Shown here piece after piece: positions 34,666-46,227 of a stretch of DNA of 64,000 nucleotides. A program made the translations under genes and the position numbers. The notes beneath the pieces are model-generated. The model was not told the origin of the DNA, did not search any database, and saw only the letters and a program-made list of their open reading frames with translations. Numbering within the stretch: position 1 is the first letter of the stretch; each line of letters starts with the position of its first letter. Source of the DNA: Diorhabda sublineata (lineage: Eukaryota; Arthropoda; Insecta; Coleoptera; Chrysomelidae); NCBI RefSeq assembly GCF_026230105.1, contig NC_079480.1:22734488-22798487 (forward strand), written 5' to 3'.

Positions 34666-35987
34666 ATGGCCGATATATCTGTTTATTTCGACGATTTTTC
34701 AAGTATTTGTCGTATTTGTTTAAATAAAGGAAATATACAACCGTTCGCCCAAAACTTATTTACTTTGTATCTATATTTAATAGATAGTCAGGTAATAATT
34801 TATAAATTCGTAGAGAAAAAAACTAAAGCATTAGTTCTAGATGAATGAAGATAAATTACCTAAACACGTCTGTATTTATTGTAATGCTAAACTTAAAGAC
34901 TTTTCTGCTTTTATCGACGAGTGTAAAACAAAAGAACTCATCTTAATTAAAATATACGAGGAACAAATTAATCAAGAAAGTAATTTATCAGATAATGAAT
35001 CAGATAGGCAAAGTGCGCCAGAAGAGCCCGATTCTTTAAAAGTTACGCGTCCACGTGCAACAATTAAGCGCAAAAACAAAAAAAACGAACCCTACGAATG
35101 CAAAATGTGTAATAAAATATTCTATGGAAAATCGTCGTTTGGCAATCACTCTCGAATGCATAAATATAAAAAAGAACCGAAAAAATTTTTGTGTAACTAT
35201 TGCGGGAAAAATTTCATGAAAAGCTCTCATTTGGAAAGACACATTAGAAGTCATACTGGAATTAAACCGTTCGAATGTGGAAACTGCGGTAAAAGTTTTA
35301 TCCAAAGCAACGATTTAAAGAGACATCTATTGACGCATACGAGGGAAAAAATATTTCAGGTACGTTTTATAATATGATCCAGTATAAATTTATACTAAAA
35401 ATTTTCAGTGTAAACATTGTAATAAAGGATTTCATCAAAAATCATGCCTTTCGAATCATATTATGACACATACTAATGAAAAAAACTTTCCCTGCAATTT
35501 TTGCGATAAAAAATTCACTATGAAAACGTATCTCAACATACACATGAGGATACATACAGGTCAGAAGTTATTTCAAGTAAGGAAAAGTTTTAAGAATGAT
35601 TAAAACATTTTTTTATTGTTATGGTATTACTTTTTTCAGTGTACTCATTGTAACAAACAGTTTCACCAGAAAAGTGGTCTAAATAACCACATACTAACCC
35701 ATACGGGTGAGAAACCGTTCAAATGTACCCAATGTGATAAAACTTTCATACAATCAAATCATCTTAAGGAACATCAGAGAATCCATAGTGGAGAAAAACC
35801 CTATATTTGTTCATACTGTGGTAAAAATTTCACTTACAGCAGCACATTAAAAGTTCACTTACGTCAACATACAGGGGAAACACCACACGTATGTTCTTAT
35901 TGTGGGAAAGGTTATAGGGATTCAAGTAATTTACGGAGACATACCAATAGACATCATAAAAATATAGAAGATAGATGCAAAAAGTGA
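34666..35987 (+). CDS. ZAD-type C2H2 zinc-finger protein (9 fingers)
   Basis: Four exons: 34666-34791, 34841-35359, 35409-35576, 35640-35987; 386 residues, all junctions phase 0, introns only 49-63 bp. The N-terminal zinc-finger-associated domain (ZAD) is assembled across exons 1 and 2: CRIC (residues 16-19) and CIYC in exon 2 give the four Cys ligands, followed by an acidic/basic linker. Nine C2H2 fingers follow (three in exon 2, two in exon 3, four in exon 4), many joined by HTGEKPF-type linkers. Each of the two inner introns interrupts a linker immediately before a finger. ZAD proteins are arthropod transcription or chromatin-architecture factors that dimerise through ZAD; the target is unknown. 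The exon 2 acceptor was placed at CTAG (34840) because the earlier AG would bring a stop. AATAAA is at 35999-36004. Confidence 0.88.
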
Positions 35988-36186
35988 ATTATAATTGAAA
36001 TAAATATTTTTTTTCACATTTTAGTGTTTTTTTAATATCTTACATAACTTTTTTCATAAATTAAATTAGACATCATAAAAATATAGAAGATAGATGCAAA
36101 AAGTGAATTATAATTGAAATAAATATTTTTTTTCACATTTTAGTGTTTTTTTAATATCTTACATAACTTTTTTCATAAATTAAATG
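35949..36186. repeat. 119-bp perfect tandem duplication of zinc-finger gene end
   Basis: The segment starting at 35949 (last 12 codons plus stop of the zinc-finger gene, its AATAAA and 3' flank) is repeated at 36068 with essentially no mismatch over about 118 bp. The second copy therefore carries an in-frame duplicate of the C-terminal tail, a stop and another poly(A) signal. It is either a very recent event or an assembly artefact. Confidence 0.9.
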
Positions 36187-37540
36187 TAAATATGAGGGAT
36201 GACTGATAATTCAATAAATTTTTGTACTTACGTATTAATCCTAATATTTTCGTGAATTTAAAACAATTGGTATAATAACACTATTTATACACTTCAAAAA
36301 ACCAATTTATTCAAAATTAAATGCACTAGGTTGGATTTTTTTTTTCAATCATGTAATTACTACACTATCTATTATCTTCTGTTAAACTTACTTACAAAAA
36401 GCGACGCATTCGCTTTATTATATAAAAGCTGCTTTCATATGAGATATCTAACAGAGCTCAAATACTCATAACACATCGCTATATTTAAATTACAACAAAT
36501 ACGGTGTTCACTCTATGGTGTCTAATTACATACTGAATTTATAAACATTGTAATACCAAGATGGCTGCGCTTGCCCCGCCTATTGCTGTACAAAACTAAA
36601 ACATGGAATTACTTTCTTAACAGCACTCGTATCAGAAAAATGAATTATAATAAGATTTATTTATTTCAATGGATACATAGTTTTTATTCAATTATAATTA
36701 ATTTCAAATTAATTTCCATTAATATATAATTTTTTGATAAATAATATGAACTGAAAAAATATTAAAACCTGTAGTTGTTTAAGTGACATTAATGGAACTA
36801 TAAAATACAAGGAGTGATAGATTAATTAACTGATATTATCGTAAAAACAATCATTCAAACGTTGTGTTGGAACCGTTAAATTAAAAGAATTTTTAATTTA
36901 ATGATTATGGTTGGACGTAAATATGGCGGCGCTACCCCCGCTAAGTCAAAACTTCAATATGGCCGTTTGTATCAACTTTGATTTATGGTGCGTTCGTGCG
37001 ATGTAGAAAAGGTTAAAAACATAACATCTTTCGCAAGTAGCATCGGAATTGATATTTAAATAATAAAATTAAGAAGTTTAAGATAAGTAAATGATACCAT
37101 CATTATTTCATATACGTTAAAGTTTAAAAATAACCTCAAAATATTTCGATTGTCTACATTTATAATCATAAGATAGTTTATTTTCGTGTATTTATACAAG
37201 TTTTTTGAACTTAATTCGCCTTTAAAACGAAATATCCGCCTCTAGGTAATCGAGTGATAATAAACTTTGTTTATGAATTTAGGGATAGGTAAATGACCTC
37301 ACTAATTCTGCATACATATTACATTATATATAAAGGGTTTAATCAATTACATTGTGGTCTACAAAGTCGATTTTACCCATTTCATAAATTTATACTTTGC
37401 AGATAACAAAATTTCAACTAATTTTATTATCTATCTCTACTAAAAGTTGATTATCGTGAAAAATGTTTTATTTCTGATTACTAGACATTTTGTAAATGAT
37501 TCACGGCTTTGTACTGCTCCTCACAGAACACCACTTGTAT
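36187..37540. other. Intergenic between two convergent zinc-finger genes
   Basis: AT-rich with two GC-richer inserts, AAGATGGCTGCGCTTGCCCC near 36560 and AATATGGCGGCGCTACCCCC near 36922, which resemble each other and a third copy near 63547. No gene is seen. Confidence 0.5.
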
Positions 37541-38250
37541 AAGGAATTATAACGAGTTTTATCCATTTTTATTAACAGATATATAAAAAATACACAAAAA
37601 GTTACAAACTAATAGATTTTTCCACTCTATGTAGTTTCTAATTGATCTTTTTTACCTGTTAATGCTGTTTTTCTTCAAGTTTTGATGGTTGATCCCCTTT
37701 TTTAATCTTTTAATTTATTAAATATCATCAATCAAAGCCTCAATGATGTTTATCCTCTCTCTATTTTCCAAAAACTTCTTTTGAATTGCTGAGATATCTC
37801 AAGAAATTGATTCATAGTCATCACCAGGTTGAATTTAGTTGATTTTTGAACACCTCTCGTATAAGGAAAATTAATTATAACGAGTTTTATCCATTTTTAT
37901 TAACAGATATATAAAAAAAACACAAAAAATTACAAACTAATAGATTTTTCCACTCTATGTAGTTTCTAATCGATTTTTTTTTACCAGTTGATGCTGTTTT
38001 TCTTCAAGTTTTGATGATTGATCCCCTTTTTTAATCTTTTAATTTATCAAATATCATCAATTAAAGCCTCAATGATGCTTATCCACGCTGTATTTTCCAA
38101 AAACTTTTGAATTTCCGAGATATCACAAGAAATTGATTCATAGTCATCACCAGATTGAATTTAGTTTATTTTTGAACACCCCTTGTATAAGGAAAATGAA
38201 TTATAATGAGTTTTATCCATTTTTATTAACAGATATATAAAAAAATACGC
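37541..38250. repeat. About 327-bp tandem repeat, 2.2 copies
   Basis: The marker A(A)CGAGTTTTATCC occurs at about 37551, 37879 and 38205 (as AATGAG), with conserved blocks ACAGATATATAAAAAA, TTTTTCCACTCTATGTAG and CATAGTCATCACCAG in each copy. The copies are about 90% alike by eye. The array ends about 30 bp from the stop codon of the minus-strand zinc-finger gene, so the third partial copy probably forms its 3' UTR. Confidence 0.85.
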
Positions 38251-38279
38251 AAAAAATTGTTATTTATTTATAAATATCG

Positions 38280-40651
38280 TCATTTAGAAGTGTAGTTTTC
38301 AAAATTATTTTTAATATTATCTAATACCGAATGTACTAATTTGACATGCCTTTTCAAACTTGCCGAATCGTGAAAACCTTTTTGACAAACCATACAAACG
38401 TGGGGTTTTTCTTGGGTATGATATCTCATTATATGTTTTTTCAAAGCACTAGAATTGTTGTAGGCCTTGTTACAAATATTACAAACAAATGGATTTTCCC
38501 CTGTATGTAATCTATTGTGGACCTTCAAGCTGCTATTCGCAGTAAACGATTTCCCACATATAGTGCATAAGAAAGGTCTCTCGTTTACTTTAGATTTAAT
38601 TTCGATTTTCATCTCATCTCCTTGAGATTTTTTTTTGGAAATTTTGCAATGGTGTAAAATATGTGTGCTAAGGGAACATTTCGTGAAAAATTGTTTCCCA
38701 CAATATTGACATTGGAATTCCCTTTGGTCACAATGGATTGTCGTATGTCGTTTCAAATCGCCATTTTGAACAAAAGCTTTGTTGCAAATTTTACAAACAA
38801 ATGGACGTTCACCTGTAAGAAATTAAAATGTATCTGGTGTATAAATACGGAAAACCCTCTTACCTGTGTGGATTCTAACGTGTCTCTGTAAATGAGAATG
38901 TTTTTGAAACATCTTGTTGCAAATGGTGCAGCAAAAGATTTTTTTACTATTTGTATGCGTTCTCAAATGAGTTCCATAACCATGTTTACTGAGTATTTTA
39001 TCACAAAATGAACATTTTATCTTTTGCAAACGATCAGACAAGTTTTTTTCATCGTTATTAATGATATCCTCTTCTGTGACGTGTTTTTCTTTATGTTTTT
39101 TAAGACTAGTAGAACTTCGATAACCTTTATTACAAACCGAGCAAATATACGGGGTTTCTCCTAATAATAACACTGTTTAGTAATAAATAGATATAAGCTA
39201 CCCTTCGAAAGTTTGTACCCACCCCTTTCATGTTATCTAGTTAAGGTCGAAACGAGACGGTGTCTTACTTTATACGAGGGCATTTTGATATTTTGTCTGA
39301 AATGATACTGGGAAAAGTTTATGAGGCTGTACAAGAAAACTTGTATTTGACTGGTAACAAGTTTCAGAACTCATTATTTCATACTTTCAACCCCCATATC
39401 TCAATGACACCAACGTTTAGGACAATGTCAATTTATTTATGGTTAGAACGGTTAGAAGTTTTTTTCAAAATTTGAGCTCAATATTCCCATTATTTTGATC
39501 TGTATGAATTTTTGAGTGATAACAAGTTTTACAACTATTTTTCTTTGTTGTGTGTATCAGTCAAACTATAGGGTGGGCAAAAACTTTGGCCAGTGGTGCA
39601 TAAATTTTGATTATTTACCTGTGTGAAGTCTTGTGTGGATAATGAGACTTCCGAGGTAAGGAAAATCTTTTTCGCAGTGTTCGCATTTAAATGGTCTTTC
39701 ACCAGTATGTGTTTTTTTATGGCTTTCTAAAGCATATATTGAACTTAAAACTCGATCACATTCTTCACATTTATATTTAACACTTTTAACTTGAAATTCT
39801 TTTATTCTTTTATGCATTTTGTTGTGTTTGAGTAAAGCAATGTTTGTACTAAATACTAAAACAAACATTTTTTACCAAGATATTCATTTATATCAAGTGT
39901 GATTGATAAACAAATGCAACTACTGTCCTTTTAGAATCAAAATCAAATAAAAAAATTCTTATTTGAAAAAAAAATATTCTATCATATATAAATTAAAAAC
40001 ATATAGTTCAAAAACTTACATTTTCCACAAATTTCACATTTTAAATCACACGAATTCTTGTTGGAAATGATGTTTACTGAAACTTTTTGGTTCAAGTGCT
40101 GTTTCACATGATGGATCAGTAATTTTTTATTGGTAAATGTCACTTTACAAATATCACATTCGAATACTGTAAGTGGTTTTTGATCTTCGTCTTCTTTTAC
40201 GTGATAGTCGATTTTAGCCCAATCTTCAGATAATTTAACATTACCTTGATCTAATGCCCCAATTAAAAGGGAATGATTGACTATAGACTGTTCTATGAAT
40301 TGCGATATATTTTCTAATTGGTTCAAACAGTTTTTGCAAATATTTTTTGGCAATAGATCGTTTTCTACAACCTAAATATTATAATTGAGTATAAATGACC
40401 AAAATAGATTGTAATATCAAAAAATCCAAAAAACACCTTTGAAAAATGATATAAAAAATTATATTACGATAAAGAGGTAGGGTAGCAATAATTTTACTTA
40501 ATATTAACTGATTAAATACCTTTATATTCGTAATATTGTTAAAAACTTTGCGGATATTGATAGAAATAAACGGTAACAAATCACTGGTTGATAGACATAT
40601 TCTACATATTGTTGGAAATTCATCAACAGATACGGTTCTATTTCTATCCAT
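38280..40651 (-). CDS. ZAD-type C2H2 zinc-finger protein (about 12 fingers)
   Basis: Five exons in transcript order: 40651-40520, 40371-40020, 39855-39619, 39160-38864, 38812-38280; 516 residues with consistent phases. The ZAD is split between exon 1 (CRIC at 16-19, LLPF) and exon 2 (LLPKNICKNC), as in the neighbouring zinc-finger gene. About twelve C2H2 fingers follow, some atypical: CDRVLSSIYALESHKKTH, and CSFCDKILSKHGYGTHLRTH, which is short in the linker. The two ZAD genes share intron position and finger style, are convergent and lie 2.3 kb apart, which suggests an old inverted duplication. The intron at 39161-39618 holds a Tc1-like MITE. It probably acts as a nuclear DNA-binding regulator; the target is unknown. 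Confidence 0.88.
39199..39600. mobile_element. Tc1-like MITE in zinc-finger gene intron
   Basis: The left end (about 39199-39229: CTTCGAAAGTTTGTACCCACC) and the right end (reverse complement of about 39570-39597: CACTGGCCAAAGTTTTTGCC followed by CACCC) are related inverted repeats of the 'CACTGGCCAAAAGTTTTTGCC' type found on Tc1-like elements. The interior is non-coding. The ends are imperfect and the borders approximate. Confidence 0.45.
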
Positions 40652-41238
40652 TGCACAAATTTCTTCAGTTTTATTATATAAACTTTTAAATATTTTATTA
40701 CAACTGTTTGTATAAAAAATATATTAAAGGTTATGGTATTTTTTTCTTTTCAAACTTCTTTTTTATATATGTCATTTTTACCTAGACCATAGATAAATGT
40801 AATTTGATTTGTCAATGTATTCTCACCATGGACATTGTAATTCTAGAATGCTGAACATATATAATTTCTATATTAAAAAGTTGTGCCAATAATTCTATAA
40901 AGCCTATGTTTTAAACCATAGAGTTTTACATTAATATCTCTGAGTTAAATACGTTAATTTAATATAATTTCTACTTTCACTAAAATTTTTGACATTTTTT
41001 ATATTTAATCTCGTATAAGAAAGGTAAATAGCAGTTTACTTACTATAACAATAATTATCATCAAATTAACAACTATATTTATGATTTGAAATATCTTACT
41101 TTTAGTTTATCTATGATTTAAACTGTCAAATGTAGAAACGAAAATGTCATAATAAAAGTATTCGCTGCAATGGTCCAGAGTATGAATATTGGCTAAATAA
41201 AAATTTTAATATCTAAAATTCCAGTGAACAATATAAAA
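40652..41238. promoter_or_regulatory. Divergent intergenic region (zinc-finger gene / GDE1)
   Basis: 587 bp between start codons on opposite strands, AT-rich. No specific promoter element was recognised. Confidence 0.35.
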
Positions 41239-42979
41239 ATGAAAACAGATTTTTTCTACTTAATCCCCAGTGCATTAACAATCGTCTATGCTACTTACGG
41301 TAGTTGGTTCCTCATTTCGGAAATTTTTACTACTTTAATGCCATTAACTTTGATATTTACCGGAGCATTAGTTTGTTTAGTTTTTATATTTAGAATACCA
41401 CCTCCTACTACGGCTTCCGTTGAAGCTGTTTTGGGAAAAATTATTGAAGATCCTGTTGGGGACAACAACGGTTTTGTTATAAAAACTATAGCTCACAGAG
41501 GAGCGGGTTTAGATGCACCGGAAAATACCATAGAAGCTTTCAAAAAAGTGAGTGCACTATACAAATTTATCAATAATAAGAGTAAATATTATATATTTAT
41601 AGTGTCACGAAAAAGGTTGTGATATAATAGAATTAGATGTATGTCTTACGGCGGATCAAGTTCCGATAGTTTTTCACGATTCCGATTTAGAAAGAATGGC
41701 CGATATGAATGTTTTAATCAAAAATATAAAGTATGAAGATTTAGCAAACATCGACATATCCGTAAAACATGCATACAGGTAATTAAAAGCTTTTCATCTA
41801 TTTTTATACACATTTAATGGAATTAATCATTAACAAGGGCGTAGCTACAATTTTATTTTGGGGAGTTATAACAGCTTCATTGGGATAACTTAACTTACAC
41901 CTGGAAATGGAGAATGTGTGGAAAAAATATCTTTTTGTATCATATTAGTACTTCTTCATCAATGATACTTCTGGAAACTGGTTGTTGATGAATCTGCTTT
42001 TGAGGTGGACTATTAAGTCGTCTAATGATGGACGAAAATTGTTTTTCTCCACTATTAGGACTCAAAAACCTTTGTCTAACAGTGTTGCATCAATATTCAC
42101 AGGCACTAGTAGAGTGTTATAGGGTTTACCCCCTTGTGCTTGGGTATTATATAAAAAAAAGCTTCTCGCCCTAATTCATTCATAATTTTTAATCAACTTT
42201 TTTTAACAGAGATTCATTTCCTAACGCTCATGTACCAACTTTAGAACAAGCTGTACAACAAATGCTCGGGATGGGGCAAAGAATATTTATTGATATTAAA
42301 GAACCTAACAGTAAGGTAAATTGATGAATTAACAATTTAATACAATAATTTCTTGATAATTTAGGGATCTAAGATAACATAATAACTTTTAGATTGTCCC
42401 TTTGATTATAAAAATCTTCGAAAAATATCCAGAATTAAAAACTAAAGCTGTTGTGACATCATTTTTTCCTAATATAATATATTTAGTAAGTTTTTCCACC
42501 CTTATAATTCGAAAAATGTTATTATAACAATTTTTATAGATACGAAGAAGCTCGCCGGATATTATTGGATGTTTAGCATGGAAAGCGGATAATTTCAGAC
42601 ATAGTAGTTTGAAAAATTCGACTTTTTGTAATACGAAGCAAATGAAAGTACTAAAAAACGCTCTATTTTGGATTTTAGACTGCCTCCACTCATGGGCATT
42701 GCCCAGAATCACATACTATGTCTTAGGATTGTCGGTTATTTTGTTACACAAAGATTTGGTTTGTAGGTAAGTGTGATTTTGATTAATATAATCGTTTTTT
42801 TTATTAACAATCTTTTCAGTGAAACGATTCGAAATTGGCGGTCGAAAGGGGTGAGAGTTATAGTTTGGACTGTTAATAGTCCAATTGAAAAGCAATATAT
42901 GTATCGTACACTTAAAATACCTTATTTGACAGATACACTTACAGGTGAAACAACCGTGCATAGTACTATGCAAAGTTAA
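41239..42979 (+). CDS. GDE1: GDE1-like glycerophosphodiester phosphodiesterase
   Basis: Six exons: 41239-41547, 41603-41778, 42210-42315, 42393-42485, 42540-42766, 42820-42979; 356 residues. Two N-terminal hydrophobic segments (about 3-50) anchor it. The GDPD barrel begins at TIAHRGAGLDAPENT (catalytic HR and E), with metal/catalytic residues continuing in IIELDVCLTAD and IVFHDSDLERM. The later segment ALFWILDCLHSW, LSVILLHKDLV, GVRVIVWTVN and PYLTDTLTGE follows the C-terminal half of vertebrate GDE1 (MIR16), including the extra hydrophobic stretch. The family hydrolyses glycerophosphodiesters (for GDE1, glycerophosphoinositol and N-acyl species) at a membrane-facing lumenal site. The start is the first ATG (41239) preceding the hydrophobic region. 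Intron 2 (41779-42209) shows nothing recognisable. Confidence 0.92.
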
Positions 42980-43399
42980 TTTGATAATTTCTATTTTTAG
43001 TAATATTTTCAAGTATCTAGTATCTTGTAGGTATTTTTTTCTATATTTAATTAGAAAAATTGTGAAAAAAACACTTTATGTGACATTTTTTTGATTTTAT
43101 GACTATTATTGACACTATTTTGACCTATACTTTGAAACAGATTTAAAACAGTGACATTTGGAAAATTCTTAGTGTTATTAGAAAGCTATTTAAAAAAATG
43201 TTTGTTTAATTTTTCTTTAAAGTTCTGATTGATTTACTGTTGTGAAAAGCCTCCAAATCAGTGAGGATCTGCTATTTTTAGGGGGTTTTAAGAAATTTGG
43301 AAAATTTTTGGTAGCTTCTTTAAATCGTGTTAGTGGCTTAATTTTAAATTTACTTTTGAATTGTTTCATAGAAAATTTGTTTTTTTGATTATAATGACT

Positions 43400-43920
43400 C
43401 TTTTATCGTTTTAATCACTATTTATTTACATAATCTCACTTCTGATACCAAATATTTCACTATTTATCTAATATTTGCAGCACTATTTGTCCATTTTCAC
43501 TAATTTACAATTTAAATGTTTTTTTTTCACTATTTATTCACAAAATCCTACCTTTAGCACCAATATAACATTCATTTATTCACGTAGCACCATTTATGGT
43601 CGTCCCTTGATGAATTTTTTCACTATTTGAAGCAAAATTTGTCAATTTTCACTTATTTCCAATTTACATGGTTTAGAATCACTATTTATCTATGAAACCC
43701 CACTTTTGTCACCAATATAACGTCCATTTATTCACATGGCACAATTTATGGTCATCCCTTGATGAATTTTGTCACTATTTGTCCATTTCCACTAATTTTC
43801 AATGTAATTATTTTGATTTACTATTTACGTACAAAATTCCACTTTTAACACCAATGTAACTTTTCTATTACATTATTTAAATATCACTATTTATGGTTTA
43901 CTCTCGCTGAATTTAACATT
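43400..43920. repeat. About 145-bp diverged tandem repeat, 3-4 units
   Basis: Units share CACTATTTATTCACAAAAT, CACCAATATAACGTCCATTT, ATTCACATGGCACAATTTATGG and TCCCTTGATGAATTTTGTCAC (each present at least twice at a spacing of about 145 bp). Strongly AT-rich. Confidence 0.75.
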
Positions 43921-44941
43921 AATGTGGCACAATTTTAAATTTACAAACTATTTAACACACCTGACAGTATTTTTTGTAACACATAATGAATACCACCAGA
44001 AATTCCTCCTTATTTCAGTAAATGATGAAATTTCTAATATCCAGACAGTTTTTACAAATTTCTTAACTCTATTTTTTATACCCACCAGTTTTTTATGCAT
44101 TTTTATAAAGACTGTGGTGTTTCACACGTTCATTATTCCACACATTCAGTCCAAAAACAGCATTTATTTCCTTTAACGTTCCTATTTAGTTTTATATTGA
44201 CCCTAAAGATTTTCTTCAGCTTATTTTTGCCTTATATATTGTCGGAGACTGCAGTTGATAGTCTTCATAGGGAAATTTGTTAATTTTCTAATTATAACAA
44301 CCTTTATCGACATTTTTCTACCACAAATATCAAAAATAATTTTTTTATTATTTTCCGATGTTAGAACAGTTGCCTCAATATCTTATTAATTTTTTGGCAA
44401 AATTTGTTCAATTTAAGTATATTTTGATGTATCGATCTCGAGAAACGTAAACTTGCCATTTAAACTATATATTTAGTACTAAAAAATTGGTTTTAAAGAG
44501 CAAAAGTTTTATTACTAAGAAAAGCTACAAAATTTTAGTATACACACTATAATTAGGCCCATATAATTATTTTTTAATTAAAAATTTGAGTGTATGTGAA
44601 TATTTTGAATTTAATTTTTAATATCAAATATGTTTATGTGAATTAAAGTACTTCTCAATTAGTTGTTTGTATTTTTTCCAATTTTACCTCAATACACAAT
44701 CTAATTAGATAAAAATGATTAATATTTCACCATAAATATGAAGAAATGTACGCTACCTTCGAAATTATTCGTCAGCTGCAATAGAAAATCTACATTTCAC
44801 GAAATTGTGTCCCTAAATAAATTTTTTTGGAATCATCGATTATTTCACGTATTTTTTTTTCACTAATTACACGATTTAATAATTCTAGTCATCATAAAAT
44901 CTTATAAAATCATCTAAACTGTTAGTCGAGTCGTATTGACT

Positions 44942-45352
44942 AGGACCTGTGCACTGGAATAGGAGAAGTTCAGGACGATTTTCAACGCCATCTATGTTAC
45001 CGGCTCACATCTAAAAGCTTACTTTTTGGTGTTTTATTTTTGAATGTTTGTCAATCTGGATTCTGAAGCTAAATTGCAATCATGCATCGAGAAACAACCA
45101 AGATTATTGAATGAACAACGTCCATCTTGCAAACGTGTATAAAATCTTTGCAAAGTTGTTTGATTATTAGCTATTTGCATTTTTGTGCATTTGAAAGTTA
45201 TTATTTGTTGCGAATTGTGCTGTCGTGTTTACCGAGGCCTGCTGTGTACCAGGATGCACGAATAAGTAAGCGATAAGGTGAGAGTAATATTTACTAAGTA
45301 ACAGAGATGGCGTTGAAAATCGTCCTGAACTTCTATGTAGTGCACAGGCCCT
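44942..45352. mobile_element. Non-autonomous P-element-like fold-back with THAP start
   Basis: Terminal inverted repeats 44942-45000 and 45298-45352 (about 55 bp, about 90% paired) share CCTGTGCACT, AGAAGTTCAGGACGATTTTC and AACGCCATCT. Within the right half, 45240-45266 encodes CCVPGCTNK, the first cysteine pair of a THAP zinc finger. It is followed by a donor-like GTAAGC and no further transposase. THAP domains begin P-element-type transposases, so this looks like an internally deleted derivative that keeps the first coding bases. No target duplication could be confirmed. Confidence 0.6.
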
Positions 45353-45614
45353 GCCTGTTTGACTATTTTGTAACTTGTCAGTTGATTAACATGAACTTAG
45401 CAACGTTCGACTTCGAAAGAAGAAAAACGTTACCAGACTATACAGTTACTTGCTTTGTTATTTCTTGGGTTGATTTTAATGATTCCAGAAGAAATAAAAC
45501 GCGTTTTCAATGCTTTTATGGTTTGGAAATAATATCATAATTTTTAATGAGAATTTGTTTCGAATGAATCCGAAACTTCTCTTCCGAAAATCTATTAATG
45601 CTTTAAAAAAAAAA

Positions 45615-45875
45615 AAATGGGAAAGTAATCGAAATATCTATGATTCGAATCGATTTTTGACAAATTTCAATAAAACGGATCGAAAATTCTTTTAAAAAAC
45701 AGAAAAATCGGAAAGTAATCGAAATATTTTTATGATTCTAATCGATGTTCGACAAGTTTGAATAAAGAAATCGAAAATTATCTGAAAAGAAAGAAGAATC
45801 GGAATTTAATCGAATACCTCTATGATTCTAATCGATTTTTGACAAGTTTCAGTAAAGAAATCGAAAATCCCCACT
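45615..45875. repeat. About 90-bp tandem repeat, three units
   Basis: Three units share AAATCGGAAAGTAATCGAAATA, TATGATTCTAATCGATTTTTG (each given in part) and GACAAGTTTCAATAAAGAAATCGAAAAT-like ends. It lies about 350 bp upstream of the MFSD12 start codon. Confidence 0.75.
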
Positions 45876-46227
45876 GGATAGTTCTAATAGATATTTCGCT
45901 GGAGAGAATATGAAGATTTAATTCTTTACCTTTTTATGATCCAAAAAAATACGACAAATGTTATCAAAAAATCGAAAAATATATCGTATCTAACGCCCTT
46001 AATAGTGTATACACTTTGTTCTCGCATCATTCAATAGTTCAGTAACACATAATATTTGTAAAATGATACTTTGTATCCATTTCACTCATATAGTAGGTAT
46101 AATATTTCAACTATAAGAGGTAAATGTACGAAAGAAACCTTAGTAAATACATCATTTTAGTTTTATTACTTGAAACAGAACAAACCTCCAGAACATAGAA
46201 TATCAATTACTGTTTTGAATTAAAACA

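Larger units (their letters stand above)
42980..46227. other. Intergenic between GDE1 and MFSD12
   Basis: AT-rich, no gene. It holds the 145-bp repeat, the THAP/P-like fold-back element and the 90-bp repeat listed separately. Open frames at 43922-44283 are low-complexity and unsupported. Confidence 0.5.

Noticed and set aside
43922..44283. Hydrophobic frames between GDE1 and MFSD12
   Set aside because: Overlapping low-complexity AT-rich frames without homology, splice or promoter support.
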